Shown here one piece after another: positions 29,763 to 36,743 of a DNA stretch of 36,851 nt; positions within the stretch are counted from its first letter, which is position 1, and every line of letters starts with the position of its first letter. Below the pieces are notes generated by a model that saw nothing but the letters and a program-made list of their open reading frames with translations, searched no databases and was not told where the DNA came from. This DNA comes from a virus. The translations under genes were made by a program, and so were the position numbers. Location: positions 1 through 36,851 of the IMG/VR virus record IMGVR_UViG_3300019935_000007. One strand, 5' to 3'.

Positions 29763-30007
29763 TCAAAGGCTGTGAGTCAGTCGAGCGAGTTAAGCTATTA
29801 ATCAGCCTGACAAGCATAAGCAGCGAGCCAATCAGCGAGGCTATACTCGACCATTTATGCAAGGGTCATGATGAGGCCGCAGCGGTAATGCTTAACGGAA
29901 CAACTCAGTCTAACTTCAATCGTGCAATGTCACGGTTAAATGAAGTAGCTGGAATCGTTGAGAAAATCAAAGAGCTTGACTGGGATAAGTTTAAATCAGT
30001 TAAGTGA
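29750..30007 (+). CDS. Small HTH-like protein, 85 aa
   Basis: Helical throughout. SISEPISEAILDHLCKGHDE followed by ATQSNFNRAMSRLNEVAG has the shape of a small helix-turn-helix protein, in the manner of Pap/PapB-like transcriptional regulators whose LIxxS...F...L spacing it recalls. Residues TTQSNFNRAMSRLNEV fit a recognition helix. Regulatory role plausible, not certain. GGGG precedes the ATG. Confidence 0.55.
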   Translation: MRYLIKGCESVERVKLLISLTSISSEPISEAILDHLCKGHDEAAAVMLNGTTQSNFNRAMSRLNEVAGIVEKIKELDWDKFKSVK

Positions 30008-30033
30008 TATATTAATTAAAGAGAGTGAGTGAT

Positions 30034-30246
30034 ATGAACGAGTTAAATATAAATCAACTTGGAGTCGGTAACATCGTCGGCTTTAAACTTAACCATTGGG
30101 CTAAAAGCAATATTCACACAGTTAAGATTCTGTTTGTTGGTGACATGTACATTGTAATGCTGAATTTGCAAAGAAATGAAGAACACTGCGTAAGAGTTGA
30201 TCTTTCATCAGATAGAAAGCCTTTATTTTTTAACTTGGAGTCGTAA
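30034..30246 (+). CDS. Small protein, 70 aa
   Basis: Opens with LNINQLGVGNIVGFKLNHW and continues in strands (HTVKILFVGDMYIVMLNL; CVRVDLSSDRKPLFF), an SH3-like small beta-barrel arrangement. The ATG at 30034 is preferred to the GTG at 30025 because GAGAGTGAG precedes it. It is followed by the antirepressor gene one base after its stop. Function unknown. Confidence 0.6.
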   Translation: MNELNINQLGVGNIVGFKLNHWAKSNIHTVKILFVGDMYIVMLNLQRNEEHCVRVDLSSDRKPLFFNLES

Positions 30247-30247
30247 T

Positions 30248-30880
30248 ATGAACCAACTAGCAAATAACAACTTAACAATGAGTAGTCGTGAGATTGCTGC
30301 AGTAACAAAACTTCGTCATGACAATGTTAAGAGAACAATGGAAACGCTGCAGCAAAAGGCGTTAATTACTTTTACTCAATCTGAGGAAAAGGGCAACGGT
30401 AGGCCTGCAGTTGTTTACCAAGTAAATAAACGTGATAGCTATGTTTGCGTGGCTCAACTTTCACCAGAGTTTACTGCAGTATTAGTTGATCGATGGCAAG
30501 AGCTCGAGCAATCAGAAGCGCCAGCTTTACCATCAAACTACCTTGAAGCTCTCGAGCATTTAGTTGAAAAAGAAAAGCTATTACTCGAGCAAGCGCCTAA
30601 AGTGGCCTTTGTTAAAAACCTAGTTGAACGCGACAACTTGCTAACAGCTACACAAGTAGCGAGTAAGCACAAAATGAGCGCGGTCAAGATGAACAAACTA
30701 CTTGCTGAACTTAATGTTTATAATAAATCTGTTAAGCGAGTCAAAGTTTTTAATACGTGGTTCGTGGAGAATGGTTACGGTGAAATGAAAAAGACTCAGC
30801 TAGGTTACGACCAAGCAATGTTTACGAATGCGGGTGAGCTGTGGATTTATGAGCAGTTTATTAGCGAAGGTATTATATAA
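30248..30880 (+). CDS. Rha-like/KilAC phage antirepressor
   Basis: 210 residues. The N-terminal 75 match a Rha-type domain (MSSREIAAVTKLRHDNVKRT, YVCVAQLSPEFTAVLVDRWQ). After an acidic linker the C-terminal KilAC (ANT) domain begins near 115 (LLTATQVASKHKMSAVKMNK, then FNTWFVENGYGEMKKTQ). Such proteins inactivate phage repressors or alter early gene expression. GGAG lies before the ATG; the frame continues upstream within the preceding gene but is not used. No cI-like repressor gene is present in this window. Confidence 0.85.
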   Translation: MNQLANNNLTMSSREIAAVTKLRHDNVKRTMETLQQKALITFTQSEEKGNGRPAVVYQVNKRDSYVCVAQLSPEFTAVLVDRWQELEQSEAPALPSNYLEALEHLVEKEKLLLEQAPKVAFVKNLVERDNLLTATQVASKHKMSAVKMNKLLAELNVYNKSVKRVKVFNTWFVENGYGEMKKTQLGYDQAMFTNAGELWIYEQFISEGII

Positions 30881-30892
30881 ATTAAAAGGGGA

Positions 30893-31045
30893 ATGATTGT
30901 GGCGAAACAACATAGCACGCCTTACTTGAGAAAACTCTCTAAAAGTGATTTGTTACGCATTCTAGAAAACATGGATGAATACGGGCAATGCACTATAAGT
31001 AGAGTTCGCTATATACTAACCGATGACAGACATTCTAATAAGTAG
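30893..31045 (+). CDS. Small basic protein, 50 aa
   Basis: KQHSTPYLRKLSKSDLLRIL and a second helix (TISRVRYILTDDRHSNK) give a small basic helical protein. AAGGGGA overlaps the ATG at 30893; the same site is better spaced for the GTG at 30899, so the true length may be 48. Unrecognised; DNA binding is possible from charge. Confidence 0.5.
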   Translation: MIVAKQHSTPYLRKLSKSDLLRILENMDEYGQCTISRVRYILTDDRHSNK

Positions 31046-31054
31046 AGAGTATTT

Positions 31055-31339
31055 ATGAAAAAAATAAGCACAATACTACAACTTCCTATTGTTGACATAT
31101 ATGTAAGTGAAAATAAAAAGCATGTTAACACTGACACTAGAAGGCACAAAGGGTGCGCTTTATTTGATGATGGGAAAGCCGCTGTGATAGTAGCTGTGAA
31201 TAATCACGATAAATTGGTTGAGCTATTAACAAGAGTGAGCAAGGCAATAAAAACCTGCAAAAGCGAAATTGAGCTTGCAGATGAAATAACCGAGTCATGC
31301 CACGATATACAAATGGCACTTGACGAAATTAATAAGTAG
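31055..31339 (+). CDS. Hypothetical protein, 94 aa
   Basis: The first half is strand-rich (ILQLPIVDIYVSENK; GCALFDDGKAAVIVAV), the second helical (HDKLVELLTRVSKAIKTCKS, then ADEITESCHDIQMALDEI). AGAGAG is the ribosome site. Same start context as the following gene, probably co-transcribed from the antirepressor operon. No family recognised. Confidence 0.6.
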   Translation: MKKISTILQLPIVDIYVSENKKHVNTDTRRHKGCALFDDGKAAVIVAVNNHDKLVELLTRVSKAIKTCKSEIELADEITESCHDIQMALDEINK

Positions 31340-31348
31340 AGAGGATTT

Positions 31349-31555
31349 ATGGCAAGTTCAAATTTTGGGTTTGAAGCGAGAATAGACGGCGAGATAAATC
31401 ACGACGTAATTGGCTTCGAGCAAATACCAAGCGGAATGAGTTTTACTGGGTCGGTGGCAACTGTGCCAGTAAAACCAGATTTTAAACTAAAGCTTGCAAA
31501 CGGGGTAGAAAAAATATTCATAAACGGAATGGTGGAGATTACAGCTTGTTTATGA
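31349..31555 (+). CDS. Hypothetical protein, 68 aa
   Basis: A short beta-rich protein (FGFEARIDGEINHDVIGF; SFTGSVATVPVKPDFKLKLA; KIFINGMVEITACL). AGAGAGGA precedes the ATG. Last gene before the terminator at 31578. Unrecognised. Confidence 0.6.
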   Translation: MASSNFGFEARIDGEINHDVIGFEQIPSGMSFTGSVATVPVKPDFKLKLANGVEKIFINGMVEITACL

Positions 31556-31577
31556 TTAAACACCCAACCCTATAACC

Positions 31578-31602
31578 AAAGCCCCGAAAGGGGTTTTATT
31601 TT
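31578..31602 (+). terminator. Rho-independent terminator
   Basis: AAAGCCCC-GAAA-GGGGTTTT (31578-31597) with a GNRA tetraloop and a following ATTTT tract. It ends the operon that carries the antirepressor. Confidence 0.85.
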
Positions 31603-31604
31603 AC

Positions 31605-31662
31605 CTAAAGAAAAGCCACGCTGGTAACGTGGCCAATCCAAGAGGAATGCCCTCTCCTTAGA
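31605..31662 (-). ncRNA. Candidate small RNA, minus strand
   Basis: From a predicted start near 31662 the minus strand has a hairpin AGAGG/CCTCT (31641-31645 with 31651-31655) and then GCCACG/CGTGGC (31615-31620 with 31628-31633) followed by TTTTCTTT, a good intrinsic terminator. Total about 58 nt, facing away from the Rha gene. A short hydrophobic frame starting at ATT with AAGGAG upstream also lies here but is too small to call. Confidence 0.45.
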
Positions 31663-31668
31663 TAGTTC

Positions 31669-31697
31669 ATTATACCTTAATTTATTAGTCGTGTTTA
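31669..31697 (-). promoter_or_regulatory. Sigma70-like promoter for the minus-strand small RNA
   Basis: Minus strand: TAAACA (31697-31692, 4 of 6), 17 nt, perfect -10 TATAAT (31674-31669). Its direction and spacing to the terminator define a transcript of about 58 nt. Confidence 0.5.
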
Positions 31698-31735
31698 TTT
31701 TATCTGCTATTTGGTGAAATTAAGAAAAGTAATAC

Positions 31736-31763
31736 TTGCAACTCTTAAAGTGATATGTATAAT
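31736..31763 (+). promoter_or_regulatory. Sigma70 promoter of the Rha/replication operon
   Basis: TTGCAA (31736-31741), 16 nt, perfect -10 TATAAT (31758-31763). Predicted start about 31770, 23 nt ahead of the Rha ATG. It is back-to-back with the minus-strand small RNA promoter. Confidence 0.7.
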
Positions 31764-31792
31764 TTACTTATCCAATAAATAGAGGCGTTGAT

Positions 31793-32272
31793 ATGAATAA
31801 TTTAGTAACAATGGAAAACGGAAAGGCAATGGTATCATCAAAAGATGTGGCTGAAAAATTCGGAAAGCAACATCGTCAAATCCTAGATTCAATCAAAAGA
31901 ATAATCAAAACCCAACCTGATTTTGGACGCGCAGTTTTTTGCTTGTCCTCTTACACGTCAGATCAAAACAAAACGTTACCATGTTACGACATGACTAGGG
32001 ATGGCTTTGCTATGGTGGCAATGGGGCTAACTGGAAAGCAAGCTCTTGAATGGAAGGTTAAATACATTAATGCATTTAACAGTATGGAAACCTCAATACT
32101 TAACATTGATACAAGAATGAACCAGTTGACGATTGAGCAGGAAAAAATCAAAGAGGCTGGCTCCAATTGGTCGAAGCTCGGGCATGAAATTAATAAGGCT
32201 AAAAAGGTAAACAAAGCATTGTCTGATGAATTGGTTAAAGATGTTCAAATGAATTTAGGCCTTGAGGGTTAA
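31793..32272 (+). CDS. Rha-family regulatory protein
   Basis: 159 residues. MVSSKDVAEKFGKQHRQILD (about 13-32), then LPCYDMTRDGFAMVAMGLTG and ALEWKVKYINAFNSME form the complete Rha domain (phage_pRha), followed by a coiled-coil tail (RMNQLTIEQEKIKEAG). These proteins modulate phage early gene expression in temperate phages and can interfere with growth in hosts lacking certain factors. GAGGCG precedes the ATG. This is the second Rha-type gene within 2 kb, suggesting duplication of regulatory modules. Confidence 0.88.
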   Translation: MNNLVTMENGKAMVSSKDVAEKFGKQHRQILDSIKRIIKTQPDFGRAVFCLSSYTSDQNKTLPCYDMTRDGFAMVAMGLTGKQALEWKVKYINAFNSMETSILNIDTRMNQLTIEQEKIKEAGSNWSKLGHEINKAKKVNKALSDELVKDVQMNLGLEG

Positions 32273-32274
32273 TT

Positions 32275-33069
32275 ATGAAGTGGATTAAACACGACACAGA
32301 CGCGAATATGGACGCGAAACTACAAGAGGTATTGCTTGATTATGGACTGGAAGGCTACGGGCTTTACTGGTACTGCATTGAGTTGATCGCTGGCAAGGTT
32401 GATAAGGACAACGTGACATTTGAGCTTGAGCATGACGCGCGAATAATTGCGAGAAATGTTGGTTCAACAGCTCAAAAAGTTGAAGAAATGATGCGTTATT
32501 TTGTAAATATTGGTCTTTTTGAGGACTCGCAAGGGGTGATCACATGCCTAAAGCTAGCTAAAAGACTTGACCAATCCATGACAAGTAACACGCAAATGCG
32601 TGAAATCATTCAGAATTTTAAGAGTCATGACGCAATCATGACTGAGTCAGCAAAACCCATGCAAGATAAGAATAGATTAGATAAGAATAGATCTTTAAAC
32701 AATATGTCTGATTCTGGCGAATCAAACGCGCCACAGAAAAAACGTTTATCAGTTCCATATTCAGAAATTGAATCGTTGTATAAAGAGATTTTAGTTAACA
32801 CTGGTGAAGTAATGAGTATGGTCAACGTTCAAACGTTAACTAAAGAGCGCAAGACTCGCATAAAGCAATATTGGACTGCCAATGGCGACAAAGGGCTTGA
32901 AGGTGTTAAAGCGTACTTTCAATACTTATGGAATAATCGCAATAATCATTCATGGTTGTTTGGTGGTGGTAATCGTGGATGGAAAGCTGACATTGAATTT
33001 ATCATGCGTGAAAAGACAGTAACTAAAGCGCGTGAAAACACATTGGGAAATTGGAGTGAACAACAGTGA
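32275..33069 (+). CDS. Replication initiator-like protein (DUF4373/Lin1244-type N-terminus)
   Basis: 264 residues. MKWIKHDTDANMDAKLQEVL followed by YGLEGYGLYWYCIELIAG is the diagnostic start of the DUF4373/Lin1244-Lin1753 domain, a winged-helix replication domain. The C-terminal half contains KERKTRIKQYW and FQYLWNNRNNHSWLFGGGNR, seen in replication proteins that recruit a helicase. Its stop overlaps the DnaB-type helicase start (GTGA), as in phage O-P-like pairs. An origin may lie in this gene, but I see no iteron array. Confidence 0.8.
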   Translation: MKWIKHDTDANMDAKLQEVLLDYGLEGYGLYWYCIELIAGKVDKDNVTFELEHDARIIARNVGSTAQKVEEMMRYFVNIGLFEDSQGVITCLKLAKRLDQSMTSNTQMREIIQNFKSHDAIMTESAKPMQDKNRLDKNRSLNNMSDSGESNAPQKKRLSVPYSEIESLYKEILVNTGEVMSMVNVQTLTKERKTRIKQYWTANGDKGLEGVKAYFQYLWNNRNNHSWLFGGGNRGWKADIEFIMREKTVTKARENTLGNWSEQQ

Positions 33070-34445
33070 GTATTGAATCTGAGAATTATGTAATCGGCGG
33101 TCTTTTAGATCATCCTGAATGCTTTGCTGAATCCAGCGGTGTTTTAACTGCTGAAGATTTCTCTTCATCGATAAACCGAAGCGCATACAAAGCAATTGAA
33201 GTCATGACAGAGCGTGGCGACGGTGTGGATTTTGCAACTGTAAGCTCGTACATCATTGACAATGGCGGAGAGGATCTGTTTGGGGCGCTTGGAGAGCTTG
33301 TCAGAGCGTCCACCAGCGTGAGCAACATACGTACCCATATAAAGAGGGTTAAGGGTAAATCAATCGAGCGAGAGGCTCTGTTTAAGCTGTCTAACGCGAT
33401 ATCCATAATTAACGGTGAAGGTGAAACTTCAGAGAAGATGGAGAGCGTATTAGCTGAAGTTAGCTGTCTTGAGGCTAACGACACTAGCGGGAAACCTTTA
33501 TTCAAAACCATGCGAGAAGTTTACCAAAAATTAATGGCAGAGTTAGACGAGCGGCAAGACTCTAGTTTGCCAAATGGTATTTCAACTGGAATTGAAACGC
33601 TTGACATGATTCTTGGTGCTCGTGGATTAAGACCGCGAGACTTCATGATTATCGGTGCTCGACCTGCTGGTGGTAAGTCCATGGTATCCGCAAAGATGGC
33701 TTTACATGTAGCCATTGAGATGCAAAAGCCCGTGTTAGTTTTCTCTCTTGAAATGGGTGATACAGAATTAATGCAGAGATTTATATCGCAAATGGGGCAT
33801 ATTAATTCAGGGGTTTTTTACGACGGGGCGCAACTTTACGAAAAAACAGGATTAATTCACAACGCTGCAACTCCGATCGTAAATAGCAGCTTGGTAATTG
33901 ATGACCGACCATCTCTAACCTTTGCCCAGCTTGCGAAGAGTGCTAGACAGTTTAAAAAGCTGCACCCTGACGCTGCAATGATTGTTCTTGATTACATCAT
34001 GCTAATGAAAGTCGATTCACAAGGTAAGCGACAAGATCAGGCGTATGGTGATGTTTCGCAATCGCTTATTGCTTTGGGCAAGGAGTTGAATGTTGTAATG
34101 GTTATTCTATCTCAGTGCAACAAGAGTTGTGAATCAAGAAATGATAAACGGCCTATTGCCAGCGATCTAAAAGAGATTTCACAACTTGAAGCCGATGCAA
34201 CTCACGTGATGATGCTTTTTAACGAATCGGCATACAACGAGGACACGCCAATGGGTAAGACTGTTGAGTTAATTCTAAGGAAGAATCGTCATGGCGGCTT
34301 AGGCACTGGATATCAGGAAATCAAAGGTGGCTGGATGGAAGATATCAGCCATGGTGAATTAAACTCAAGACTTAAAAAAGTTGAAGAGAAAAATGAAGAA
34401 AAGAATGGTTATTCATACGGTTCTGGTGGTGGATTCAACGGTTAA
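33066..34445 (+). CDS. DnaB-type replicative helicase
   Basis: 459 residues. The N-terminal DnaB domain (SENYVIGGLLDHPECF) is followed by the RecA-like core: Walker A GARPAGGKS (197-205), SLEM (227-230), Walker B MIVLDY (305-310), Q350 in VILSQCN and the RKNRHG arginine finger (405-410). The end is glycine-rich. It unwinds DNA 5' to 3' ahead of the phage fork. It starts with GTG, overlapping the initiator stop and preceded by GGAGTGA. Length equals bacterial DnaB. Confidence 0.93.
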   Translation: MSIESENYVIGGLLDHPECFAESSGVLTAEDFSSSINRSAYKAIEVMTERGDGVDFATVSSYIIDNGGEDLFGALGELVRASTSVSNIRTHIKRVKGKSIEREALFKLSNAISIINGEGETSEKMESVLAEVSCLEANDTSGKPLFKTMREVYQKLMAELDERQDSSLPNGISTGIETLDMILGARGLRPRDFMIIGARPAGGKSMVSAKMALHVAIEMQKPVLVFSLEMGDTELMQRFISQMGHINSGVFYDGAQLYEKTGLIHNAATPIVNSSLVIDDRPSLTFAQLAKSARQFKKLHPDAAMIVLDYIMLMKVDSQGKRQDQAYGDVSQSLIALGKELNVVMVILSQCNKSCESRNDKRPIASDLKEISQLEADATHVMMLFNESAYNEDTPMGKTVELILRKNRHGGLGTGYQEIKGGWMEDISHGELNSRLKKVEEKNEEKNGYSYGSGGGFNG

Positions 34446-34452
34446 ATAAAAC

Positions 34453-34494
34453 TGCGACACGCATCACAGTAAATAATTAACGTGATGCTATATT
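34453..34494 (+). promoter_or_regulatory. CRP-like class II promoter, copy 3
   Basis: TGCGA (34453-34457), N6, TCACA (34464-34468), G, exactly 19 nt, TATATT (34489-34494). GCATCAC (34461-34467) is also inverted as GTGATGC (34482-34488), between the site and the -10. Start predicted about 34501, ahead of the 34526 gene. Confidence 0.65.
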
Positions 34495-34525
34495 AAATCA
34501 AACAATAAAACGGAGTGAGAGAAAA

Positions 34526-35548
34526 ATGAGTAAAGAATTATTAGTAATCGAAAATGTAAAGTTAGTTCCTTTTTTTACAAAAGGAGATTCTATTGATGAA
34601 ACTCTAGCAAAGATCGAAGCTGAAGCGCTGGCTTTTGTTGCTGGCGATTTGTCATTACTTAAAAACAGAAAAGATGTAACCGCAATGGTTACAAAAGTTA
34701 CAAACTCCAAAACTTACTTAGAAAATAACGGCAAAGAGCTAGCGGCTGAATACAAATTAATCCCTAAGGCTATTGATGCAAACCGCAAAAAAGTAAAAGA
34801 CTTTCTAACTGAGCTTCAAGCTAAAGTTCGCAAGCCGCTAACAGACTGGGAAGCGGAGCAAAAGCGCATTGCAGAAGAAAAAGCTGAAGCTGAGCGATTG
34901 CAGAAAATAGCTGATGAAATTGCATTCATGTGGGAATTTGCATGGACTGAAAACGAAGCTTTTGACAAAGCGAAAGAAGATGCACGACTTGCTGAAATTG
35001 AGCGTCAACGACTGCATGATGAAGAGGTCGCACGAAAAGCAACTGAAGTGGCAGAGGCAAAGGCTAAAGCTGAAATACAAGCAGCAAAAGACCGCGAAGA
35101 AGCGCAGCGTAAAGCAGCTATTCAAGCTGAGATTGACGCTCAACTTGCTGAAGAACGAAGAGTTGCGCAGAAAGAAGAATCCGATCGACAAGCCAAAATC
35201 GCAGAGCAGCAACGCATTGAACGTGAAAAGCAAATGGCTATCGAAGCGAAGCAGCGAGCAAAACAAGCTGAGTTAGATCGCATTGAAAGTGAGCGACAAG
35301 CAAAAATACAAGCTGAACAGGCAGCGGAGCAAGCTCGATTAAATGAAATTGCTCGCCAAGAAGCTGAAGCTAAAGCTGAGGAAGATCGCATCACAGCGAT
35401 TAAGGAGAATAAGGCTTACAAAAGTAAAATCTACAAGCAGTCCAAAGAGTGCTTAATGTTGGAGTGTGGTTTAACTGAAGAGCAAGCTAGGGCTGTAGTA
35501 AAGGCGATCGCTAGTAATAAAATCGCTAACTGCACAGTAAACTATTAA
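34526..35548 (+). CDS. Long coiled-coil protein, DUF1351-like, 340 aa
   Basis: The first 115 residues (NSKTYLENNGKELAAEYKLI, KKVKDFLTELQAKVRKPLTD) fit the phage DUF1351 family. A continuous charged coiled coil rich in A, E, K, Q and R follows from about 105 to 295, and a small C-terminal domain closes it (SKECLMLECGLTEEQARAVV). DUF1351 proteins accompany RecT/RecE-type recombination genes in phages, role unknown. It has its own CRP-like promoter and GGAGTGAGAG before the ATG. The coiled coil has no TM segment, unlike TolA. Confidence 0.75.
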   Translation: MSKELLVIENVKLVPFFTKGDSIDETLAKIEAEALAFVAGDLSLLKNRKDVTAMVTKVTNSKTYLENNGKELAAEYKLIPKAIDANRKKVKDFLTELQAKVRKPLTDWEAEQKRIAEEKAEAERLQKIADEIAFMWEFAWTENEAFDKAKEDARLAEIERQRLHDEEVARKATEVAEAKAKAEIQAAKDREEAQRKAAIQAEIDAQLAEERRVAQKEESDRQAKIAEQQRIEREKQMAIEAKQRAKQAELDRIESERQAKIQAEQAAEQARLNEIARQEAEAKAEEDRITAIKENKAYKSKIYKQSKECLMLECGLTEEQARAVVKAIASNKIANCTVNY

Positions 35549-35555
35549 TCAATAA

Positions 35556-35573
35556 GCGCCCTTAATTGGGCGT
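35556..35573 (+). other. Intergenic hairpin
   Basis: GCGCCC/GGGCGT (35556-35561/35568-35573) with a TTAATT loop, 8 nt after the coiled-coil gene. No T-run follows; it lies about 5 nt before the GGAGTG ribosome site of the next gene and may insulate or process the message. Confidence 0.5.
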
Positions 35574-35587
35574 AAACGGAGTGGGTT

Positions 35588-35827
35588 ATGAGTAATAAAT
35601 ACGAAAGAGAGGTTATTGGTCTTGATGGCACTGTTACAACCGTAGATGTGTATAGAGTTTTAAGCGCTTTTAAGGTTGAATCGCCGCAGTTGCAACACTT
35701 GATCAAGAAAGCCTTGTGTGCTGGGTTACGTGGTCATAAAGGTGAGTATCAGGACTTACTTGATATTAGAGATTCAATTGAATCTGCAATCCTTGAGTTT
35801 AAGCAAGTCAAGGAGCTAGAAAAATGA
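35588..35827 (+). CDS. Conserved phage protein, 79 aa
   Basis: YEREVIGLDGTVTTVDVYRVL and ESPQLQHLIKKALCAGLRGHK, followed by DLLDIRDSIESAILEFKQ, form a pattern I know from many small phage proteins of unknown function in enteric and marine phages (the DVYxVLxAF, HxIKKxLxxGxRGHK core). GGAGTGGG precedes the ATG. It ends by ATGA overlap with the next gene. Role unknown, probably early. Confidence 0.7.
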   Translation: MSNKYEREVIGLDGTVTTVDVYRVLSAFKVESPQLQHLIKKALCAGLRGHKGEYQDLLDIRDSIESAILEFKQVKELEK

Positions 35828-36021
35828 GCTTAATCGGAATTGTAGAGCTTGAGGTCATGAGTCTCGAGCAGGGCGATAGCAAAGATATATTGCTAACAAT
35901 GAAAATGCTCCCTCACCAGTTTAGAAAGTGCATCTGCAATATCCAGATTAAAACTGGCAGAGGCTTTCGGACTAAATACAATAAAGCTGGAAACATAATG
36001 ACAGTGACGAGGTTATTTTAA
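35824..36021 (+). CDS. Hypothetical protein, 65 aa
   Basis: A small basic, strand-rich protein (SLIGIVELEVMSLEQGDSKD; KCICNIQIKTGRGFRTKYNK). ATGA overlap at its start and TAATG overlap at its end make it part of a coupled run from 35588 to 36212. AAGGAGCTAG upstream is the ribosome site. Unrecognised. Confidence 0.6.
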   Translation: MSLIGIVELEVMSLEQGDSKDILLTMKMLPHQFRKCICNIQIKTGRGFRTKYNKAGNIMTVTRLF

Positions 36022-36212
36022 TGAGCAAGAAATCGGTTATTGACGTTAAAGAGGCGTTAGAAAAATCAGGCAAAATGCTTTATTTAGATGAAATTATGGA
36101 GATTACCGGGCGTGGCAAGTTTAGCGTGAGAAATGCGCTACAGAGAATTAAGGGATTGCAGAAAACCAATAATATTCCGCGCCAGTATGGTTTAAATGTA
36201 AATAAGTTTTGA
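36021..36212 (+). CDS. Small HTH-like protein, 63 aa
   Basis: VKEALEKSGKMLYLDEIMEI followed by TGRGKFSVRNALQRIKGLQK looks like a helix-turn-helix of the winged or MarR-like small phage type. The tail is basic. Its start overlaps the upstream stop by one base. A DNA-binding role is inferred only from this pattern. Confidence 0.55.
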   Translation: MSKKSVIDVKEALEKSGKMLYLDEIMEITGRGKFSVRNALQRIKGLQKTNNIPRQYGLNVNKF

Positions 36213-36222
36213 GGTGAAGTAA

Positions 36223-36666
36223 GTGAGCATAACCCACATAAACACCGACAACTACGAAACCACTAGCGAGACGATAGCAAATCAGATAAACGATATAGTT
36301 AACGCTGGTGGTACTGCGGAAGTCAAAGTTAAAAAGCTGGAAAAGAAACGGTCAATACCAGCTAACGGTCAGCAGTGGGTTTGGTATGGGCAGATAGCTA
36401 AGTTTACCAGTACTGACGCTAAAACGGTTGCAGCAGAGTGTAAGATTGATTTTGGTTTACCGATACTGCTAAACGACCCTGATGTCGGTGATGTGCTCAG
36501 ATTTGCGCTGAGGGGCTTTGACAGAATGACGAGAGATCAGCAGATTAAATTTATATACGTTATCCAAGTTACAAGCTTAATGAACTCAAAGCAACACATG
36601 CAGTACAGGGATGATATTTTGTATTATTACAACACTCAGGGTTTAGCAATTGATTACCTCAAGTAG
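36223..36666 (+). CDS. Possible NinB-like recombination protein, 147 aa
   Basis: KKRSIPANGQQWVWYGQIAK followed by KTVAAECKIDFGLPILL and QVTSLMNSKQHMQYRDDI resembles phage proteins labelled NinB or related to lambda Orf, which help load recombinase onto SSB-coated DNA; the RSxxANxQxW core is the main similarity. It starts with GTG after GAGGTG. It is the last gene before the right-hand CRP-like promoter. The family call is tentative. Confidence 0.65.
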   Translation: MSITHINTDNYETTSETIANQINDIVNAGGTAEVKVKKLEKKRSIPANGQQWVWYGQIAKFTSTDAKTVAAECKIDFGLPILLNDPDVGDVLRFALRGFDRMTRDQQIKFIYVIQVTSLMNSKQHMQYRDDILYYYNTQGLAIDYLK

Positions 36667-36672
36667 TCGAAG

Positions 36673-36714
36673 TGTGAACCAAGTCACTGTTTAATATCTA
36701 GCAGTGGCTATAAT
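36673..36714 (+). promoter_or_regulatory. CRP-like class II promoter, copy 4
   Basis: TGTGA (36673-36677), N6, TCACT (36684-36688), G, exactly 19 nt, perfect -10 TATAAT (36709-36714). CACTG (36685-36689) is inverted as CAGTG (36702-36706) in the spacer. It precedes the gene that runs off the right edge. Confidence 0.7.
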
Positions 36715-36743
36715 GAACTTAACTTAAACAAAGCGGTAGAGTT

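Noticed and set aside
34838-35266. Minus-strand frame of 142 codons and a plus frame of 120 codons
   Set aside because: Both are shadows of the biased coiled-coil codons of the 34526 gene.
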